From an uncultured Alphaproteobacteria bacterium (GTDB taxonomy: Bacteria; Pseudomonadota; Alphaproteobacteria; CAAHEQ01; UBA3637): a DNA stretch of 54,756 nt. Position numbers and translations under genes: made by a program. The notes under the pieces are model-generated. The model searched no databases. It was not told where the DNA came from and saw only the letters and a program-made list of their open reading frames with translations. Where the stretch lies: contig CALXVP010000010.1 in NCBI GenBank assembly GCA_944392125.1, positions 1 through 54,756 of the forward strand, in the 5' to 3' direction. The number at the start of each line of letters is the position of its first letter. The first letter of the stretch is position 1. Positions 35,071 to 43,659 of this stretch are shown one piece after another.

Positions 35071-38000
35071 TTATGAAACGCATTCGGCATGCGTACAGAT
35101 ACCGTTCTCCCAATCAGTACATACAGCTGTCCCGTTTGCATCAGCACAACATACATCCTGCTGATATTTACCATCGTTGTATGTTTTTATATTGTCATAT
35201 TCACAACAAGCATATTCAAGACATACTCCATTTTCAGCATATTGAATACAGGGTGTTCCACCACGTGTTCCACCACTGATATTGCAACATTGAAGTCTGG
35301 GATCTGTACTACCATCTTCTAAAACCTTAGCAGGACCTACAAAGCCTTCGTTTGGGCAATAACTCATTATTAATCCGCTCCGATGTGGTTGAATCTGATA
35401 TGGATAAGCAAAGTCAACCCATGGACATGCTCCGGCAGTTGCATTACAGTCAAACCCGTAAGCCGGGAAGCTGAAATATTCACGTAGACATGTGCCGTTT
35501 TCTTCCTGTCCACACACAACCTCTCCAATTTCCAGATATTCTTTCTGGCAGACATATCCTTGACAGAATCCATTGCTGTTGGAATAAGGGCAATAGATAA
35601 CCCCAGATTTACAGCAATCTTCTCTGAGACACGAACCGTCAGAATTATATTCTTCACAATATACCGTTCCTCCAGAACAGCACCCCTCATAAACACATGT
35701 TCCATTATCTCTGCGCATTGCGCAATATTTTTCACCCGATCGGCAGCATCTATGGCGCAAACAATCTCCGTTTGTATCATATGATTGGCAAATTAAATCA
35801 CTGCTTGAACAACAACCGAATGCCGTGCAAGAGCCGTTCGTAGCAAAGGTAGAGCAATAGGAATTTACACATTGGCACGTATTTGTATCAGTATCGCAAA
35901 TTGTTTTGCCATCTGTATTGCTCGCACAATCAGAATCTGCCACACATTCAACGCATCTCGTTCCATTCCAAACGGGTGTTTCGCTCGGGCAGGCTACACA
36001 TAGTTTTGTATCCTCGTTCCAAACAGGCGTACTGCCTGAACAGGCGATACATTCTGTCCCATTCCAATGAGGAGTCTCAGTTGGACAGGCTTCACACTCT
36101 CTCGTTTCACTATTCCAACGGGGTGTATCGTCATAGCACAGCATGTGGCAGACCTCTAATTTCTTTGGTAGTGGTGAATAGCAAACGTGTATTCCAGGAC
36201 TGCTAGGTGGTAATGGACGTATTCCAGGACCGCCAGGTAATGGTGGAATAGATGGAGTTGTCTCAGACTCAACATAATCTTCGGTCTCAATAGGATCGTC
36301 ACCATCCTGATTGCCATAAGTACACAGTTTACAGTTATGATATCCATAACAGTAGCGAATCTCATTTGCTCTGAGTTTCGATCTGCATTTGTTGAGAGTT
36401 CCTCCAATGATTCGATTCGCTGTGATGTTACAATTGCCAGCGCAAAGTTCATGGATGGCGTTTCCGATCACATCTCCTGAAGCTTCTATATGTGACTCTA
36501 CTCCGCTCATATCAATTTGATCTTTTGAAATAAGATTTTTAACCTTTAAAGTTGTATATCCGCCACTATAGACAAAATTCCCCACAAAGAGTGAACACTC
36601 GGACAAATCAATGTCTCCGCTCAAGCGAAGTTCTCCCGGAACAATTATACGCGTCGGATCATTCGGATCAACCGTAAATGTAGATGAATCAACACCAGCA
36701 TTGACGAGTTTTTCCGCGCAACTGTTCGGAACACAACTTGAGCCATCCCATTGTGTGCCATCCGGGCAGACAACGCACGCGATGCCGTCCCAGTGCGGTG
36801 TTTCGCTCGGGCAGGCTTCGCATTCTTTTGTATCAGTATTCCAAATGGGTTTGCTGTCCGAGCAAGCAATACACGCTGTTCCGTTCCAATAAGGAGTCTC
36901 AGTTGGACAGGCTTCACACTCTCTTGTTTCACTATTCCAACGGGGTGTATCATCATAGCACAACATGTGGCAGACTTCTAATTTCTTTGGTAGTGATCCG
37001 TATTTGCTGGTTGGATAAGGACATACATTCGGCAAACCGGGAAATGCTGATGGAGATGCCGTATTGACTGTTTTTGAAGATGTGGTATCAGTGTCCTCTG
37101 TGATGTATTGCCAACGGTTCTGACAGGTGGATAAATAATAACCTTTACAGTAATATATTTGATCTGAAACCATCGCTGCTACTGTAGAACCAAGTTCCCA
37201 GCCGATAAACCTGTTTGCTGTTATGCCACAACCAAAATTGCATATACCACTTATAAGGGATTTTGCAATGACATCATTTTCGACGATTATGTGTGACTCT
37301 TCTCCGCTCATATCAATTTGACCTTTTGAAATAAGATTCTTCACTTTTAAGGTTTGATATCCGCCACTATAGTCAAAATTCCCCACAAAGAGTGAACACT
37401 CGGACAAATCAATATCTCCTCCCAACTGAAGTCGTCCGGGAGCAATTATACGCGTCGGATCATTCGGATCAACCGTAAATGTAGATGGATCAACTCCGGC
37501 ATTAATGAGTTTTTCCGCACAGCTGTTCGTAACACAACTTGAGCCATCCCATTGTGTGCCATCCGGGCAGACAACGCACGCGATGCCGTCCCAGTGCGGT
37601 GTTTCAATCGGACAGGATTCACAGTCCATCTCGCTTTCATTCCAATAAGGCGTATTGGCGGGGCAGGCCTCACATTGATTGCCATCCCAAGCCGGTTTGC
37701 TTTCGGGGCATTCTTCACACTCTGTTCCGTTCCAAACGGGTGTCGGATACGGACATGCCTCACAGACTCTTTCAGCACTATTCCATAGAGGCGTATCATC
37801 CGAACAGGCAATACATTGTGTTCCGTTCCAATAGGGTGTCTCACTCGGGCAGGCATCACATGTTTTGGTTGAGCTGTTCCAAATAGGAGCGCTGTCCGAA
37901 CAGGCAATACAGTTTGCGCCGTTCCAGTGTGGCGTCTCGGGCGGACAGGTTTCACAGGCTTGCGTAACGCTGTTCCAAACGGGCGCGCTATCCGTGCAAT

Positions 38001-40227
38001 CAATACACGTTGTGCCGTTCCAATGCGGTGTATCATTCGGGCAGGCTTCGCATTCTTTTGTCTCGGCGTTCCAAATAGGTTTACTATCCGAGCAGGCAAT
38101 ACATTCCGTTCCGTTCCAGTGCGGTGTTTCGCTTGGGCAGGAGTCGCATTCTTTTGTCTCCTCATTCCAAATAGGAGCACTGTCCGAGCAAGCAATACAC
38201 GTTGTTCCGTTCCAATGCGGTGTCTGCTCTGGGCAGACTTCACATTCTTTTGTTTCGGCATTCCAAACGGGAGCGTTGTCCGAGCAAGCAATACACGTTG
38301 TTCCGTTCCAATGCGGTGTCTGGTCTGGGCAGACTTCGCATTCTTTTGTTTCGGCATTCCAAACGGGGGTGGTGTCCGAGCAGGCAATACACGTTGTTCC
38401 GTTCCAATGCGGTGTCTGCTCTGGGCAGACTTCACATTCTTTTGTTTCGGCATTCCAAATAGGAGTGGTGTCCGAACAGGAAATACACGCTGTTCCGTTC
38501 CAGTGGGGTGTTTCATCCGGACAGGCTTCACAGATATGAGATGCATTACATATTGGTTTTGAAGAATCGCTACAATCGGCATTTGTGGTGCATTCAACAT
38601 CGGAAGAACCTCCCCCTGAACTGCCGCCTGCCTCGGGGCATGAACTGATTACTTTTCGTAATTCTACTGTCATAGTGCCGGAGTTGTCAGAACATTTCGT
38701 GTCATGAAACCAAAGAGAAATCATTTTTGTGCCATCAAAAGTGAAATATTTGGGTTTAGCCTGACTGAGTGCTTCTTCCATATCTGAAATTCTATAAGAA
38801 TTAAAACGATTAGGAGGATAAGTACTATATTTGCTTAAATCAAGATTCATGATAGATCCTAAATATGTGTCGCTGACATTGCCTTCTGAACCGAATCCAG
38901 CATGGAGATACGAGCCGAAACCAGCAGCATTAGGTATTACACCGGTGTTGATAATATGAACACCACTCACCCATTTAAAATAATAAGTTCCCTTTAATTT
39001 TCCTAAATCGGAAATATGAAGTCTGCAATTATAAGTTGAAGAAGATATACCTGTTGACTCGATTTTAGTTGCCACCACATCGTCCGTTTTACAAACACAA
39101 TAGCCGTTTGCATCAGTTTCATAATACGCAGGATTGCAAACGCAGGCCTGTTGCTCTCTATCCCAAATTTTCTTATCTTCGCAGTTGAGCATACATTGCG
39201 TTCCGTTGTAGAATTGTCCTTCGGGACAAGGTTCACATTTGTGTTCCGCATTACATACGGGATTTGCTTCATCTTTACAATCCGTATCAACTAAACATTC
39301 TACACATGTATTCGTTGCCGAATCATAAACGGGAATGCTTGGCGGACACGAACAAGCATAGTTCGTCTCATCCCAATAATCTTGAGGTTCCGTGCAGGCG
39401 ATACACTTCATTTGAGTTGGATCCCAGTATTCATTCAGCGATACATCACATCGTGAGCAACTATCCGTTGCCTCATCATAGAACGGCATATCGGCAGGGC
39501 ACTCTGTCGGTGCATTTTCTCCGTCTCCATCGCTTCCACCGGTAATTCCTCTGCGTGAGCGAGTTGTAAAGGCAAATAGCAAACTTTTTCCGGATTGCAA
39601 AGTAGTATACTGTTGCAAAATATCGTATTCCCCTTCGCTCATACCTGCATCAACCCAGGATTCTTTGCTTTGGTCTGTTTCTTCAACGGCATCGGCCGAG
39701 GGAGCCAACATAATATCCATTTTGGCAAAGTTCGGTTTGCGCGCATAAGCAAAGCGTTGAACTTGTTCACCAACACCATTCAAGGTAATTGTATATACGC
39801 GAATTGTTCGCCCGGATGCATCAGTGGTCTCAACAATGTTGACAGCTGGATTAAGTCCTGCGGTAGCTGTTTTATCTAAAAACGATGAAAGGGAATTTTG
39901 AGAGGTTGTTCTTTTTGTAACCGTCAACGCTTTCGCTTGCGCCATAACATCTTGAATTTGCCCGGCACGATAGGTATTCATGGCATATTGATAGCCCCAA
40001 ATTCCGCCAATAGCCAGCAAACCCATAATAGCCAAAACCCCCAGCATTTCTATCATACTGCGTCCACGTTCAAGCGTTTGAGAGATAACTGTATCTGCCG
40101 AACGATTATTTTTCTGCCGATTTGAGACGAAAAAATTCCTCTTTAAAGCCGATAAATCGCTTGCTTTTTCTTTTTTGTTATTCAATGTAATATTTTTAAT
40201 TCTATTGAAAAAATATAAGTATTTCAT
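35071..40227 (-). CDS. Giant type IV pilin-like protein with cysteine-rich repeat ectodomain (1718 aa)
   Basis: The start at 40227 is supported by GGGAG seven bases upstream; the frame is open further but crosses the inverted repeat. A 55-residue basic leader precedes G/RSMIEMLGVLAIMGLLAIG, a prepilin cleavage site and helix with Glu at +5. A ~200-residue head shared with the divergent gene follows. Next come Cys-rich segments, a ~160-residue unknown domain (about 385-545) and eight regular 32-residue modules of the type CPEQTPHWNGTTCIACSD. Two copies of a ~200-residue domain beginning SCAEKL follow, then a C-terminal series of NGxC...CC modules. It should be displayed outside the inner membrane by a type IV pilus or type II secretion-like system. 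No promoter faces it in this assembly. Confidence 0.88.
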   Translation of the reverse strand: MKYLYFFNRIKNITLNNKKEKASDLSALKRNFFVSNRQKNNRSADTVISQTLERGRSMIEMLGVLAIMGLLAIGGIWGYQYAMNTYRAGQIQDVMAQAKALTVTKRTTSQNSLSSFLDKTATAGLNPAVNIVETTDASGRTIRVYTITLNGVGEQVQRFAYARKPNFAKMDIMLAPSADAVEETDQSKESWVDAGMSEGEYDILQQYTTLQSGKSLLFAFTTRSRRGITGGSDGDGENAPTECPADMPFYDEATDSCSRCDVSLNEYWDPTQMKCIACTEPQDYWDETNYACSCPPSIPVYDSATNTCVECLVDTDCKDEANPVCNAEHKCEPCPEGQFYNGTQCMLNCEDKKIWDREQQACVCNPAYYETDANGYCVCKTDDVVATKIESTGISSSTYNCRLHISDLGKLKGTYYFKWVSGVHIINTGVIPNAAGFGSYLHAGFGSEGNVSDTYLGSIMNLDLSKYSTYPPNRFNSYRISDMEEALSQAKPKYFTFDGTKMISLWFHDTKCSDNSGTMTVELRKVISSCPEAGGSSGGGSSDVECTTNADCSDSSKPICNASHICEACPDETPHWNGTACISCSDTTPIWNAETKECEVCPEQTPHWNGTTCIACSDTTPVWNAETKECEVCPDQTPHWNGTTCIACSDNAPVWNAETKECEVCPEQTPHWNGTTCIACSDSAPIWNEETKECDSCPSETPHWNGTECIACSDSKPIWNAETKECEACPNDTPHWNGTTCIDCTDSAPVWNSVTQACETCPPETPHWNGANCIACSDSAPIWNSSTKTCDACPSETPYWNGTQCIACSDDTPLWNSAERVCEACPYPTPVWNGTECEECPESKPAWDGNQCEACPANTPYWNESEMDCESCPIETPHWDGIACVVCPDGTQWDGSSCVTNSCAEKLINAGVDPSTFTVDPNDPTRIIAPGRLQLGGDIDLSECSLFVGNFDYSGGYQTLKVKNLISKGQIDMSGEESHIIVENDVIAKSLISGICNFGCGITANRFIGWELGSTVAAMVSDQIYYCKGYYLSTCQNRWQYITEDTDTTSSKTVNTASPSAFPGLPNVCPYPTSKYGSLPKKLEVCHMLCYDDTPRWNSETRECEACPTETPYWNGTACIACSDSKPIWNTDTKECEACPSETPHWDGIACVVCPDGTQWDGSSCVPNSCAEKLVNAGVDSSTFTVDPNDPTRIIVPGELRLSGDIDLSECSLFVGNFVYSGGYTTLKVKNLISKDQIDMSGVESHIEASGDVIGNAIHELCAGNCNITANRIIGGTLNKCRSKLRANEIRYCYGYHNCKLCTYGNQDGDDPIETEDYVESETTPSIPPLPGGPGIRPLPPSSPGIHVCYSPLPKKLEVCHMLCYDDTPRWNSETRECEACPTETPHWNGTECIACSGSTPVWNEDTKLCVACPSETPVWNGTRCVECVADSDCASNTDGKTICDTDTNTCQCVNSYCSTFATNGSCTAFGCCSSSDLICQSYDTNGDCLRHRCCRSGEKYCAMRRDNGTCVYEGCCSGGTVYCEEYNSDGSCLREDCCKSGVIYCPYSNSNGFCQGYVCQKEYLEIGEVVCGQEENGTCLREYFSFPAYGFDCNATAGACPWVDFAYPYQIQPHRSGLIMSYCPNEGFVGPAKVLEDGSTDPRLQCCNISGGTRGGTPCIQYAENGVCLEYACCEYDNIKTYNDGKYQQDVCCADANGTAVCTDWENGICTHAECVS
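36056..37612 (-). repeat. ~800-bp duplicated domain cassette inside the giant gene
   Basis: Segments 36056-36812 and 36878-37612 are copies at an offset of 800-822 bp. Their ends are nearly identical at DNA level (for example the stretch ending in TAATTTCTTTGGTAGTG). Their middles, encoding the residues after IDMSG, have diverged, and a Pro-rich insert differs. The encoded domain alternates short beta-like stretches (LKVKNLISKGQIDMSG) and may be a beta-helix. Confidence 0.88.
37613..38540 (-). repeat. 96-bp tandem repeats encoding 32-residue Cys modules
   Basis: Regular 96-bp units encode modules with four Cys, two Trp and the core PHWNGTTCIACSD. Eight are regular and two at the low-coordinate end are degenerate. 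The units at about 38211, 38307 and 38403 are nearly identical at DNA level, which points to recent expansion or gene conversion. Confidence 0.9.
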
Positions 40228-40245
40228 TAAGATACTCCCTGTTTC

Positions 40246-40269
40246 CGTCCCAAAAAAACGACCGTTTTT
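40246..40269. repeat. Left inverted repeat of the promoter switch (24 bp)
   Basis: The sequence is CGTCCC, seven A, CGACCG, five T. It is a perfect inverted copy of 40385-40408. Internally it has AAAAACG and CGTTTTT arms around a 2-bp AC centre, like a recombinase site. Confidence 0.95.
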
Positions 40270-40349
40270 GAAGAGGCGTAATTTTTTTGATTTGGCCCAA
40301 AGAACTGGACGAGTAAAAATTAAATTTTTCAATATATTATTTTTTTTCA

Positions 40350-40378
40350 TTGACTTTTGTGATTTATTAAAATATGAT
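40350..40378 (+). promoter_or_regulatory. Sigma-70 promoter inside the invertible segment
   Basis: TTGACT (40350-40355), 17-bp spacer, TATGAT (40373-40378), start near 40385. It is oriented toward the 990-residue gene in this assembly. Confidence 0.85.
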
Positions 40379-40384
40379 AACAAA

Positions 40385-40408
40385 AAAAACGGTCGTTTTT
40401 TTGGGACG
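40385..40408. repeat. Right inverted repeat of the promoter switch (24 bp)
   Basis: Perfect reverse complement of 40246-40269. Three more A on its inner side (40382-40384) are not matched by the left copy, which has GAA there. It falls in the 5' leader of the plus-strand gene. Confidence 0.95.
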
Positions 40409-40425
40409 CTTCGTGGGGGAATATA

Positions 40426-43398
40426 ATGAAAATAAAGGATTTTTTTAAACGTATATTTGATTTAAGGCTAATTAAAACAAAAATTCAACCGCAAAAAAAC
40501 AGTTCACATTTAAATAGATGTTCTTCCGCATTTGAGCGCGGACGCAGTATGATAGAAATGCTGGGTGTGCTGGTTATTATGGGTTTGCTCTCCGTCGGTG
40601 GTATCTGGGGTTATCAATACGCCATGAACGCCTATCATGCCGGGCAAATTCAAGAGGTTATGGCACAGGCAAAAGCGCTTACCGTTTCAAGACGAACCGC
40701 ATCAGAGGAGGCGCTTTTAACCTTTTTAGATAAAACAGCCGTTGCCGGTTTTAATCCAACGGTCGGTATTGCAGAAACGGCAGATGCAAACGGTCGTGTT
40801 CAACGTGTTTATACCATTACGTTAGATTCGCTTAATGAGAGCATACAACCGATTCTTTATGCGCGCAAACCGAATTTTGCTAAAATGGATATTATGCTGG
40901 CTCCCTCGGCCGATGCCGTTGAAGAAACGGATCAAAGCAAAGAATCCTGGGTTGATGCAGGTATGAGTGAGGGTGGATACGATATTTTGCAACAATATGC
41001 CACCTTAAAAAGCAGTAGCCTGGCAATGTTTTCTTTTACGACTCATTTACGCGGACACATGGTAAGCGATGGAGGTGGTGATGATCCATCGGCTCAATGC
41101 CCTGCCGATAAGCCGTTTTATGATGATGCGGTTGATAGCTGTTCTCAATGCGATCCGACGCAACATTCGTATTGGGATCCCGTGCAAGCAACTTGCGTAA
41201 CATGTAGCGGTGAAAAAAGCGAGTGGGATTATGTATTGTATTCATGTATTTGTCCGTCTTCAAAACCGGTTTGGGATGAGGGGACGGGAACGTGCGTTGC
41301 CTGTTTATCAAACGGAAACTGTTATGACCCGACACCGTTTTGCAATCCTGATACAAACAGTTGTGAAGGTTGCCCGGGGGACGCTCCTGTTTGGGATAGT
41401 AGTTCCGGAACTTGTGTCGGGTGTCTAACGGAAAGTGATTGCGCCGGCGCTACGCCGATTTGTAATCCGACAACGAATGAATGCGTGGGCTGCCCGAGCG
41501 CAACACCTGTTTGGGATTCTTCTACCGGCACATGCGTGGAATGCACGACTGATTCGCACTGCGCAGATAATACCGACGGCAGAACCAAGTGCAACACAAC
41601 GGATAAAATTTGTGAAACGGAAGAATTTTGCCCGAATGTTTCAAGCTACAAATTTGCGACGGAAGAGTCTGCTCGGGCATGTGCCGAAAATTGTCCGGAT
41701 CGTTTTGTAAAAGATACGTATTGCTATAAGTGTTCGGGACCGAGTAGCGTGACATACGACTCAAAAGCTTTGGCGCAAAGTGAATGTGCTTCTCAATGTC
41801 CCGGTGAGCGATATGTATACAATAATTATTGCTATCGGTGTAATTATGATAATAAAGCGACGGAGCCACTTACATATAATACTTCCGCAGAAGCAAAAGC
41901 ATGTGCAGAGAGTTGTTCCGGCGTTCGATTTGCCGTAGATAATCTCTGCTATCGTTGTAATTTCTCCTCTGCTCTGCAATTTAACAGTCAAACACAAGCT
42001 CAGCATTGTGAAGCGTCATGCAGTGCCTCAGGAAGGAATATAAAGGCTGCAACGAAATATTGTATTAATTGTGATACAACTTCTCAATTAGTTTTATGGG
42101 GTGATGTTGCCGGTGTTAATGCATGTGCTCAGGTCTGCCCGAATCGCATTGTGATAACTGATAACTCCGGTAGTACTTTTTGCATCAAATGTGACGATGC
42201 CGGTAGTTTGGAAACATCTTCAAGTAGCGCGGCAAAAAATTGTGCTGATAAGTGTGGAAAGATTGCGGGCGATGAATTTTGCTATAGTTGTGATGCTTTT
42301 GAGTCTTCCGATTTTACAATGAAATTTTCTACGAAGGCAGCAGCGCAGGCATGTGCACAAAATTGTTCGGGCACAATTGCAACCGGCACATACTGCTATA
42401 AATGTGAATATGCTAATGATTTAACATTTTCTACGGAAGCAGAAGCGCAGGCATGTGCCGCAGCATGTAGCGAGCGTATTGCCGTCGGGAAAAAGTGTGT
42501 ACACTGCAAGAACGCATCTCGTGCGGAAATGACTGGGGCTGAAGCAAAAGATTGTGCTGATAAATGTAATAGTTCATCGGATAGCGAAAATAAAAGTTTT
42601 TACGGTGATAATGTCTGCTATGATTGTGTAGGAACAGATTCATCTGCATTTATGTTGTCATTTTCATCAACGGCAGCAGCGCAAGCATGTGCAAAAAATT
42701 GTCCGGGAACAATTGCAACCGGCACATACTGCTATAAATGCGACTATGCTGATAGTGTGACTTTCTCTACAGAGGCCGAAGCACAAGCATGCGCTGATGC
42801 ATGTGCTGGGCGCATTGCTGTTGGGAAAAAGTGTATCCCTTGTTCAAAAGCCTCGAGCATAGAATTGACAGAAACAGAAGCAAAAATTTGTGCGCAAAAA
42901 TGCCCTAATTCTTTTTCTGACGGAACACGTTGTAGGCAGTGTGATTATAAATACGAATTCACTTTTGACTCTCAAGAACAAGCGGAAGTATGTGCACAAC
43001 AGTGTCCGAATAGGTATGTTGTCGGTAGATCATGTGTCCCTTGTAATGGGTCTTCTAACTACTATTATTTCAGTTCGAGCCTTTATAATTATGCCGGCGC
43101 AGAAGGAGCAAAAAAATGTGCTGATTTCTGTTCAGATTGGTATGCTAAAGGTGTGTATTGCTATCGGTGTGATTATTCTACCATTGTGACTTTTGATACG
43201 GAAGAAGAGGCAAAGGAGTGTGCAGCAAACTGTTCTAACAGAATGGCACAAGGCAAAGAATGTTTTACGTGCGATTATAACGCAGAAGTCGTATTTGATA
43301 CTGAGGCGGAAGCAAAGGCTTGTGCAGCAAAATGCTCCGGTAAACGGCAAGCTGTCGGTCGCTCGTGCAATCGTATCTATGTAGATGAGGATAGTTGA
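40426..43398 (+). CDS. Type IV pilin-like protein with ~40-residue cysteine repeats (990 aa)
   Basis: A GGGGGA sequence lies 5 bases before the ATG. A 39-residue basic leader ends in Gly39, followed by RSMIEMLGVLVIMGLLSVGG with Glu44 at +5, a standard prepilin helix. The next ~200 residues closely match the divergent giant protein (for example ARKPNFAKMDIMLAPSADAV). Residues ~230-400 are EGF-like or CxxC-rich modules (GCPSATPVWDSSTGTCVEC). From ~400 to the end about fifteen ~40-residue modules repeat the pattern AEAQACA-x-C, then GTYCYKC. The ectodomain thus differs completely from that of its neighbour. It is presumably exported and disulfide-rich. In this assembly it is the one served by the promoter. 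Confidence 0.9.
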   Translation: MKIKDFFKRIFDLRLIKTKIQPQKNSSHLNRCSSAFERGRSMIEMLGVLVIMGLLSVGGIWGYQYAMNAYHAGQIQEVMAQAKALTVSRRTASEEALLTFLDKTAVAGFNPTVGIAETADANGRVQRVYTITLDSLNESIQPILYARKPNFAKMDIMLAPSADAVEETDQSKESWVDAGMSEGGYDILQQYATLKSSSLAMFSFTTHLRGHMVSDGGGDDPSAQCPADKPFYDDAVDSCSQCDPTQHSYWDPVQATCVTCSGEKSEWDYVLYSCICPSSKPVWDEGTGTCVACLSNGNCYDPTPFCNPDTNSCEGCPGDAPVWDSSSGTCVGCLTESDCAGATPICNPTTNECVGCPSATPVWDSSTGTCVECTTDSHCADNTDGRTKCNTTDKICETEEFCPNVSSYKFATEESARACAENCPDRFVKDTYCYKCSGPSSVTYDSKALAQSECASQCPGERYVYNNYCYRCNYDNKATEPLTYNTSAEAKACAESCSGVRFAVDNLCYRCNFSSALQFNSQTQAQHCEASCSASGRNIKAATKYCINCDTTSQLVLWGDVAGVNACAQVCPNRIVITDNSGSTFCIKCDDAGSLETSSSSAAKNCADKCGKIAGDEFCYSCDAFESSDFTMKFSTKAAAQACAQNCSGTIATGTYCYKCEYANDLTFSTEAEAQACAAACSERIAVGKKCVHCKNASRAEMTGAEAKDCADKCNSSSDSENKSFYGDNVCYDCVGTDSSAFMLSFSSTAAAQACAKNCPGTIATGTYCYKCDYADSVTFSTEAEAQACADACAGRIAVGKKCIPCSKASSIELTETEAKICAQKCPNSFSDGTRCRQCDYKYEFTFDSQEQAEVCAQQCPNRYVVGRSCVPCNGSSNYYYFSSSLYNYAGAEGAKKCADFCSDWYAKGVYCYRCDYSTIVTFDTEEEAKECAANCSNRMAQGKECFTCDYNAEVVFDTEAEAKACAAKCSGKRQAVGRSCNRIYVDEDS

Positions 43399-43436
43399 GG
43401 CTTAAATCGGGATGAAATATAAATCCGTTTAGCCTC
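43397..43436 (+). terminator. Hairpin after the 990-residue pilin-like gene
   Basis: GAGGCT and AGCCTC close a long imperfect stem that continues through AAA/TTT and CGG-AT/AT-CCG. It starts at the stop codon. No T-run follows, so it is a possible terminator or 3'-end stabiliser only. Confidence 0.45.
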
Positions 43437-43659
43437 AGCCTATCGGTAATGCAATTTCAAAGAAGTGATATGCGTTCACTTCGACGGGGCATATTTTGCT
43501 CCGCGTTTTTGCGCTAACTTCTTAACATTCTATGATTGTTTCTTCTCTCGCGAAAGGTAAGACCTATTGAAAAAATAATATAAATTAAAGATGATGCGCT
43601 GTCAGCATATCTGCATTGAGTGGCAAATTTATCTTAATTTATAAAAAACGTTCAAAAAA
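43437..43659. other. Gene-free stretch
   Basis: No gene, RNA or terminator with a T-run is recognised between the convergent pilin-like and EF-hand genes. Confidence 0.4.

Larger units (their letters stand above)
40246..40408. promoter_or_regulatory. Candidate invertible promoter element between the two pilin-like genes
   Basis: A 24-bp perfect inverted repeat flanks a 115-bp AT-rich segment that holds one strong outward promoter facing the plus-strand gene. The mirror position facing the minus-strand gene has no -10 or -35 match. Inversion would move the predicted transcription start from ~40385 (41 nt before the plus ATG) to ~40269 (42 nt before the minus ATG). It would also leave the same repeat sequence in either leader. 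This symmetry is what a two-way switch needs. Established knowledge: invertible promoters flanked by inverted repeats control surface structures in many gut bacteria. Inference: that this one inverts. The alternative is a conserved operator pair left by an ancient inverted gene duplication. Confidence 0.7.

Noticed and set aside
37613..38540. CRISPR-like regular repeats
   Set aside because: The 96-bp units are contiguous coding repeats without unique spacers, and no cas genes are present.
37446..38600. 384-codon Arg-rich frame and several plus-strand frames inside the giant pilin-like gene
   Set aside because: They are shadows of the 96-bp repeat, whose length is a multiple of three and keeps other frames open. 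The Cys-rich frame is the one with a prepilin start.
40227..40383. Upstream extension of the giant gene to an ATG at 40383
   Set aside because: It would run through the promoter segment and left inverted repeat. The ATG at 40227 has a good GGGAG site, and its leader length mirrors that of the partner gene.
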